Below are positions 59,325 through 64,000 of a DNA stretch of 64,000 bases, in pieces. The number at the start of each line of letters is the position of its first letter. The stretch's first letter is position 1. The stretch lies in NCBI RefSeq assembly GCF_000829455.1, contig NZ_JXAK01000037.1:1-64000 (forward strand), read 5' to 3'. The stretch is from Gordoniibacillus kamchatkensis. GTDB taxonomy: Bacteria; Bacillota; Bacilli; Paenibacillales; NBRC-103111. The notes below the pieces were generated by a model, which was not told where the DNA came from, did not search any database, and saw nothing but the letters and a program-made list of their open reading frames with translations. Made by a program: the position numbers and the translations under genes.

Positions 59325-60927
59325 ATGATTCAACGTCTACACTCCAATACTCCCCTTTCCGTCGCCCGGTTCGTGCAGCGGCTGCTTGCGGCCGTTTCAC
59401 CCGCCGCCGGCGTCGCCGGACAGCAACGACCGCCCCGCATCGTCGTGCAGCTCGCTCTCATTACCGCCGTATGCGTAATGGGCGATGCGATGCTATACGT
59501 GGTGCTTCCTGTTTATCCCAGCTTCTTCGGCATTGCCGAGTTTTGGCAAATCGGCGTGCTGCTTTCCGTCAATCGGCTCGTGCGGCTGCCGCTAGGCCCG
59601 TTGGTCGGTTGGATGTACCACCGTCTGCCGATGCGCTCTCTGCTGCTCACTGCCATTGTAATTGCGGGAGCGACTACTCTCTCCTACGCGCTGGCAAAAG
59701 GCTTCTGGCCGCTGCTGGCAGCCCGCGCCTTATGGGGAGCGGCGTGGTCGCTGCTGCGTCTCGGCGGTTACTTGTCCGTGCTGGATGCCGCTACGGACAA
59801 CAACCGCGGCCGTCTGCTCGGTGCCTACAACGGCCTCTGGGGGCTCGGCAGCCTCGTCGGCCTGCTCGCCGGCGGCGCGGTCGCCGACCGGCTTGGCCCT
59901 GCCGCTGTGGCGCTTGCGCTCGGTGCGCTCACGTTCGGCTGTGCCCCGCTCGCCGCTCTTGCCCTGCGGTCCTTGAAGGCTGCACCCGCATGTCTTCCCG
60001 GTAAGCGTGCTTCTGAACCCATATCCGCCGAGGTCTCGGCCTTTTCGGGGACGTCTGTACGCGTGGCCCCCGGTCCCGGTTTGGCTGCTCCTGTCACCTG
60101 TCCCGCCACCACTGCCTCAGCTTCAGCTGCGTCCAAGCCCGACTCGGCGGCATCGGCCTCCGCCTGCGTCCCGTCGGCCCTTTCATCCGGCTCCGGAACG
60201 TCTGCTTCCGTCCTCGCTTCGGCTGAGCTGATCACCGCCCCGGCTGCGTCCGCCGCCATGCCTGCGGCCGCGCCGGCCACTGCCGTCACGGCTGCGCCCG
60301 AGGCCCCCGCCACCGCGGCGCGGCCGCGCGTCCGCGCCGCGTTCCCGCCTCGGACGTGGCTCGTCCTCGGCTCGGGCGGGCTCGTCGCCTTCGTCTTCTT
60401 CGGCGTCCTCGCCGCAACGCTCAGCCGGCTGCTGGGCACGCTGCCGGCCGGCGCCGCCCTCGGCGCAGCACGATCGCCGGCGCGGTCCAGGCGCTGCGCT
60501 CCGCCTGTCGCCGTGGCTCTCGCCTCGGCTCGGCGCGGCGGCGGACGGCGTGCGCGGCCGCCGCGCCGTTTTCGTACCGGCGCTTGCGCTCTCGGCCGCT
60601 GCTTGCGCCTTGCTGCCGCTGCCTGCGCCGGCAGCCGTCACGTTGGCGCTGCTTCTGGCGCTGCAGCTCGCCAATACCGCCGCCGTCACGCTGATGGATG
60701 CGCTCGCCGCCGATGAAGCGGTCCGCGGCCCCGCCTCTAAAGTTTCCGTCATGGCCTCGTACACGGTCTCCTTCGACCTCGGGGCGGCGCTAGGTCCTCT
60801 GGCTGCCTACGCTGTGCTCAGCTATATGCCTGTGGGCGGCTTGTACTTCGCCGTCGGCGCGCTGCTTGCGCTGCTTGCTGCCGGTTGGGCCATCCCCGCC
60901 GCCAAAACAAAATGGCATGTTCGCTGA
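59325..60927 (+). CDS. MFS transporter with expanded central loop, frameshifted twice
   Basis: Twelve-span-type transporter. The N-terminal half has six hydrophobic segments and GWMYHRLPMRSLLL (loop 2-3 motif). The central loop (about residues 205-325) is an unusually long Ala/Ser/Pro-rich stretch. In the second half the frame breaks twice between about 60462 and 60550: LPAGAALGA, then STIAGAVQALRSA, then LSPWLSPRLGAAADGVRGRR lie in three successive frames, equal to two one-base losses in very GC-rich DNA. It ends at 60927 after ALGPLAAYAVLSYMPVGGLYFAVGALLALLA. Divergent from the SgrR-like regulator; probably an efflux pump. Confidence 0.8.
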
Positions 60928-60983
60928 CAACCTCGAATACAATCGAACCTAGGAGGGACCTATCCAAGCAGAGAGGAGATCTT

Positions 60984-61997
60984 ATGAAGCAACGTTGGTG
61001 GAGGAAGAAGCTGACTTTGATGCTCATCGCCGGCGCCAATCGAAGAATCGTAAGACTCAAGCTGCCGGAAATCAGTCTCCTTGCGATGCCGACGGCGGCT
61101 CTTGCCATCGCGGCCGGTACGTCGCTGGCGTTCGTGATGCTGCACGACCGCTATGAGGCGGACCGCACCGCGATGCAGACGAAGTTCGACGGAACCGAGC
61201 AGCAGCTGCAAGTAACGATCGCGGATAAGGATGCGGAGCTCTCGCTGCTGCAGACGAGCTTGATCGAACTCACCCGTCAGTCCGAACAGTTCAAGGCGAA
61301 GGTCAACGAAATTAAGCAACTGAAGCAAGTGTTGGCCGTGATGACGGACGTCGGCGGTACGCCGTCTGGCGGCGCAACCGTTCCGGCAACCGACGGCGGC
61401 AGCCCGTCGTCCGCCGGGCCGATGGGCGGCAGCGGCGAGCCGCCGTCTGCCGCGGAGGTCGCCCGCACGATAGCCGAGACGAGGCAGAGCTTGTCTTCTA
61501 TGCTTGAGGAAATGAACGGGCTCATGACGAGCCTGAACGAATCGGAAGCGAAGCTCAGCGAAGCCGAGCACGTGCGAAGCATTACGCCAACGCTGTGGCC
61601 GACGCCCTCGCACCTGGTCACGTCCGGCTTCGGCATTCGCGTCGATCCGTTCACGGAAAAACCGGCGATGCATACGGGCATCGACTTCGCCGGCGCGCCG
61701 AACGATCCGGTCTACGCTGCCGCCGAAGGCAAAGTAACGAAGGCAAGCTTTGACGGCGAGCACGGGAACTACATCGTCATCGGGCACGGCAGAGGACTTG
61801 AGACGGAGTATTTGCACATGAACAGGCTGCTCGTCAAATCGGGACAGACGGTCAAGAAAGGGCAGCAAATCGGCCTTATGGGCTCGACGGGGCGCAGCAC
61901 CGGCACCCATCTCCATTACGAAGTGCACAAAAACGGCGTTCCTATCGATCCCAGGCCGTATTTGATCACTAACCGAAAGGAGGACGAGAAACCATGA
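60984..61997 (+). CDS. M23 family metallopeptidase, membrane-anchored (second copy)
   Basis: 337 aa with the same plan as the copy at 7632: basic N-terminus (MKQRWWRKKLTLMLIAGANRR), one membrane segment at about 34-54, coiled coil, Gly/Ser/Pro linker, and a C-terminal LytM domain. Zinc ligands His230 and Asp234 (HTGIDF), and HLH (His309, His311). ATG 60984 follows GAGAGGAG. Its stop overlaps the bactofilin start (ATGA), so the two are translationally coupled. Confidence 0.92.
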   Translation: MKQRWWRKKLTLMLIAGANRRIVRLKLPEISLLAMPTAALAIAAGTSLAFVMLHDRYEADRTAMQTKFDGTEQQLQVTIADKDAELSLLQTSLIELTRQSEQFKAKVNEIKQLKQVLAVMTDVGGTPSGGATVPATDGGSPSSAGPMGGSGEPPSAAEVARTIAETRQSLSSMLEEMNGLMTSLNESEAKLSEAEHVRSITPTLWPTPSHLVTSGFGIRVDPFTEKPAMHTGIDFAGAPNDPVYAAAEGKVTKASFDGEHGNYIVIGHGRGLETEYLHMNRLLVKSGQTVKKGQQIGLMGSTGRSTGTHLHYEVHKNGVPIDPRPYLITNRKEDEKP

Positions 61998-62440
61998 TGG
62001 GTTCGAAAAAAAAGCATGATTTCTCCGCAACGGATACCGTCATCGGAGAAGGCACGCTATGCGAAGGGAAAATCGTATCGGATGCAAGCATCCGGGTCGA
62101 AGGCCACCTGGAAGGGGACATCGAGTGCGGCGGCGATATTACCGTCGGCGAGAACGCCGACGTTCACGCTTCGATTACGGCGCGGGACGTCATCATCGCC
62201 GGAAAGGTGCGCGGCAACGTTACCTGCAAAGGCAAGCTCACCGTGCTTGCGTCAGGGCAGCTGTTCGGCAACATTGACGCGAGATCGTTCGTCATTGTCG
62301 AAGGCGGCATTTTTCAAGGCACCAGCCTGATGAAGCCGCTGGCTCCGGCCGCAGAGCCGGTGCACAATAACAACAAAGTGATCGACGCCAAAGCGCATAA
62401 GCAAAATAAAGAGGCCGCAGCGGCTGCCGGCCACGGCTGA
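61994..62440 (+). CDS. Bactofilin (second copy)
   Basis: 148 aa. Beta-helix core SIRVEGHLEGDIECGGD, ITVGENADV, DVIIAGKVRGNVTCKGK, LTVLASGQLFGN, FVIVEGGIFQG, closely parallel to the copy at 8743. Lys/Ala/Asn-rich tail. AAAGGAGGACGAG precedes tandem ATGs at 61994 and 61997. Partner of the M23 peptidase upstream. Confidence 0.94.
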   Translation: MMGSKKKHDFSATDTVIGEGTLCEGKIVSDASIRVEGHLEGDIECGGDITVGENADVHASITARDVIIAGKVRGNVTCKGKLTVLASGQLFGNIDARSFVIVEGGIFQGTSLMKPLAPAAEPVHNNNKVIDAKAHKQNKEAAAAAGHG

Positions 62441-62814
62441 TGCGGCTGCGGCGCGGGCTGCAGCCCCTCCTTACCTTGAGGCAAGGCGCACTTGTGCTGA
62501 GCGCCGCGCAGGCATGGCGATATTCGCGTCGAGCGCCGCACAAGCAAGATGGCGTTCGTGCCAGGCGCCTTCGGTCAAGGCGGCGTTCGCCGTCGAACGC
62601 CGTGCAGGCAATCCGCTCCCGCGCCGGGCCTCACAGCCGAGCCGCGCTCGCGCCTGGACGCACAGGCAAGCCGCGCAAGCCGCTTATTCCATGCACAGCC
62701 GGTCCCTCCAACCGGATCTCGCCTCATCCCGCACGCACCGAACGTTTGCCAGGCCTTCACAAGTTCGTGCGGACACGGCCGCATCGCGATAAATGTTCAG
62801 CCGTCATCCGCCTG
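62441..62814. other. GC-rich non-coding stretch
   Basis: No supported gene. Loose repeats of a GCCGNRCAGGCA-like unit occur between 62505 and 62690. Overlapping open frames here have no ribosome sites and no family features. Confidence 0.55.
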
Positions 62815-62865
62815 CGGGCGGGCCGGCGCCGGACTCCTCCGGCATCGGCCCGCCCGTCTTTTTTT
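62815..62865 (+). terminator. Intrinsic terminator after the second M23/bactofilin pair
   Basis: Perfect 11-bp GC stem (62815-62825 with 62846-62856), then TCTTTTTTT. Confidence 0.8.
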
Positions 62866-63069
62866 GCCGCCCCCCTTGCTTCCCGAGAGATTTATGTACC
62901 TTCTCCAACCAACTTAAGGTAAAATAGGAACAATTCAAAAAAAACGTTCCCGCAATCAGAGGAGTGAGCGAGGCCAGATTAGGGGCACGCCTCGCAATAA
63001 CCGGCCAACGTGTATCCCGCCGAGACAGATTACATTCGCTGGCTAACCCGCAGCTTTTCTTGCCAGCGA

Positions 63070-63405
63070 TAACGGAACTTGGTTCCGTTCAGACTGCCCG
63101 AGAAAGGCGGATCGAGCGGTTCCCGCCGCTTATTCGATTCACGGGAACACGAGTGTGGGCGATGCCGGAGACCCGCATGAGATCCGCAGCGCAGCCATCC
63201 TTTCTTGGTCGACCGGAACGGAACGCTGTTCCGTTATTGCACGGGCAGAGGGCTACCGGATACAACTTAACGGAACTTCTTTCCGTTATCGTTCCGGGAC
63301 AAGAGCGATTCTCGCCTAAAATGCCGGGATAACGTACTCTCGTTCCGTTATTTTGGGGAAATACCCGGGAAATAAGCAAATAACGGAACAAATTTCCGCT
63401 AACCG
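63070..63405. repeat. REP-like palindrome cluster 3 with composite module
   Basis: Palindromes AACGGAAC-TTG-GTTCCGTT (63071-63089), AACGGAAC-GCT-GTTCCGTT (63217-63235) and TAACGGAAC-TTC-TTTCCGTTA (63268-63288). Then follows the composite module at about 63342-63405 (GTTCCGTTATTTTGGGGAAAT, CCCGGGAAATA, AAATAACGGAAC, TTTCCGCTAACC). Outer arms GTTCCGTTATTT/AAATAACGGAAC pair over 12 bp. Confidence 0.85.
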
Positions 63406-63510
63406 AAAGGAAGGGGGCTTTCGCCTTACCGGCGCGTTGTGCGGAACCGGGCTGCGCCATCCGTTTCCCGACGAAATATAAGCTTAAACTGAAAAAGGAC
63501 TGATACCCCT

Positions 63511-64000
63511 ATGCGTACTTACGAAGCCGTCGTTGAAGCCGTACTCGCCACGGAGCAAATACAATCGTTCGTCACCTCGCGTCGCCCCGAGCTCGACATC
63601 GATCTTGGCGGCATCCCCGGCGACCGCCATTACGGGCTGCTGCGGGCCGCCGACTCGCGGCAGCGCTTTTACCGGCGCGGCACGATGATCGCGAACCGCC
63701 GGCAGCTCAGCCTGCTCGCCGCCGAGGAATGCGACGTCGTCGCCTCCGCGCTCGGCGTGCCGGAGCTGCGTCCGGAGTGGCTCGGCGCGAACGTGCTGCT
63801 GCGCGGCTACCCGTCTCTGACGATGCTGCCGCAGGGCGCCCGGCTCATTTTTGCCAGCGGCGCGGGCCTGATCGGCGAAGGCGAGAACGAGCCGTGCATC
63901 GGGCCGGGACAGGTCATCGCCGAAGCGTACGGGCGCCCCGAACTGGCGCGGCGCTTCGTCAAAGCCGCCATGCAGAAACGCGGCATCGTCGCATCCGTCG
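63511..64000 (+). CDS. MOSC-domain protein, partial (cut by the window end)
   Basis: Open from ATG 63511 (AAAAAGGA upstream) to the window edge, 163 codons. MOSC features: GDRHYGLLRAADSRQRFYRRGTMIANRRQ, a WLGANVLLRG strand and the cysteine motif NEPCIGPG, followed by MQKRGIVASV (RRGxxA-type). MOSC domains bind molybdenum cofactor or carry sulfur; YiiM-like proteins are the nearest type. C-terminus missing. Confidence 0.85.
   Translation, partial: MRTYEAVVEAVLATEQIQSFVTSRRPELDIDLGGIPGDRHYGLLRAADSRQRFYRRGTMIANRRQLSLLAAEECDVVASALGVPELRPEWLGANVLLRGYPSLTMLPQGARLIFASGAGLIGEGENEPCIGPGQVIAEAYGRPELARRFVKAAMQKRGIVASV

Overview
The window looks like the chromosome of a high-GC, endospore-forming Firmicute of the Paenibacillaceae, most likely a Paenibacillus. 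Supporting signs are a ger spore-germination operon, strong AGGAGG-type ribosome binding sites with many GTG and TTG starts, a YesMN-type two-component system beside a sugar ABC importer, and two M23 peptidase/bactofilin pairs. No tRNA, rRNA, CRISPR array, prophage or recognisable transposase gene was seen.

Layout. 0.1-6.3 kb: cardiolipin synthase, divergent from a gerA-gerC-small ORF-gerB germinant-receptor operon. 6.3-10.1 kb: a ParM-like actin, an M23 endopeptidase with a bactofilin, and a HAD hydrolase. 10.0-24.4 kb: the most distinctive locus, an apparent dextran/cycloisomaltooligosaccharide system. It has a YesM/YesN-type sensor and regulator (minus strand) divergent from a lipoprotein binding protein, two permeases, a cytoplasmic GH66 enzyme, a secreted CITase-like GH66 enzyme carrying two CBM35-like modules, and a secreted GH15 glucodextranase-like enzyme. 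The importer has no ATPase of its own, so a shared MsmX-type ATPase elsewhere is expected. 24.4-29.3 kb: an FAD monooxygenase, a secreted protein of unknown function, a GyrI-like protein and a NUDIX hydrolase. 29.4-33.6 kb: an ABC-2 exporter divergent from a LiaRS/NarL-type two-component system, with a palindrome between them. 33.5-34.7 kb: non-coding and repeat-rich, holding a tandem copy of the regulator 3' end, a cluster of GGAAC palindromes, and about 38 copies of an 11-bp repeat. 34.9-42.5 kb: a NUDIX hydrolase, an Ala-rich protein and glutamate synthase (both subunits). 43.3-45.4 kb: a PAS-PAS-GGDEF-EAL c-di-GMP enzyme. 45.5-54.1 kb: a long minus-strand run of small housekeeping or small-molecule-modifying enzymes (HD, DUF975, SRPBCC, GNAT, NUDIX, TIM barrel, DUF3891, APH-like). 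54.5-56.9 kb: thymidine kinase, a UgtP/MGDG-synthase-like glycosyltransferase and a membrane protein. 57.4-64 kb: an SgrR-like regulator divergent from an MFS transporter, a second M23/bactofilin pair, and the start of a MOSC-domain gene cut by the window edge.

Two cross-cutting observations matter. First, at least eight otherwise well-conserved genes (gerC, gerB, GH15, gltB, gltD, DUF3891, the glycosyltransferase, MFS) are broken by one-base losses, several next to short homopolymers. Because gltB and gltD are both hit, sequencing error is more likely than true gene decay. Second, three intergenic places (about 34.0, 57.1 and 63.1 kb) carry the same architecture: several short GGAAC-N3-GTTCC palindromes followed by an approximately 64-bp composite module in the same orientation. 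This is a dispersed REP/MITE-like family.
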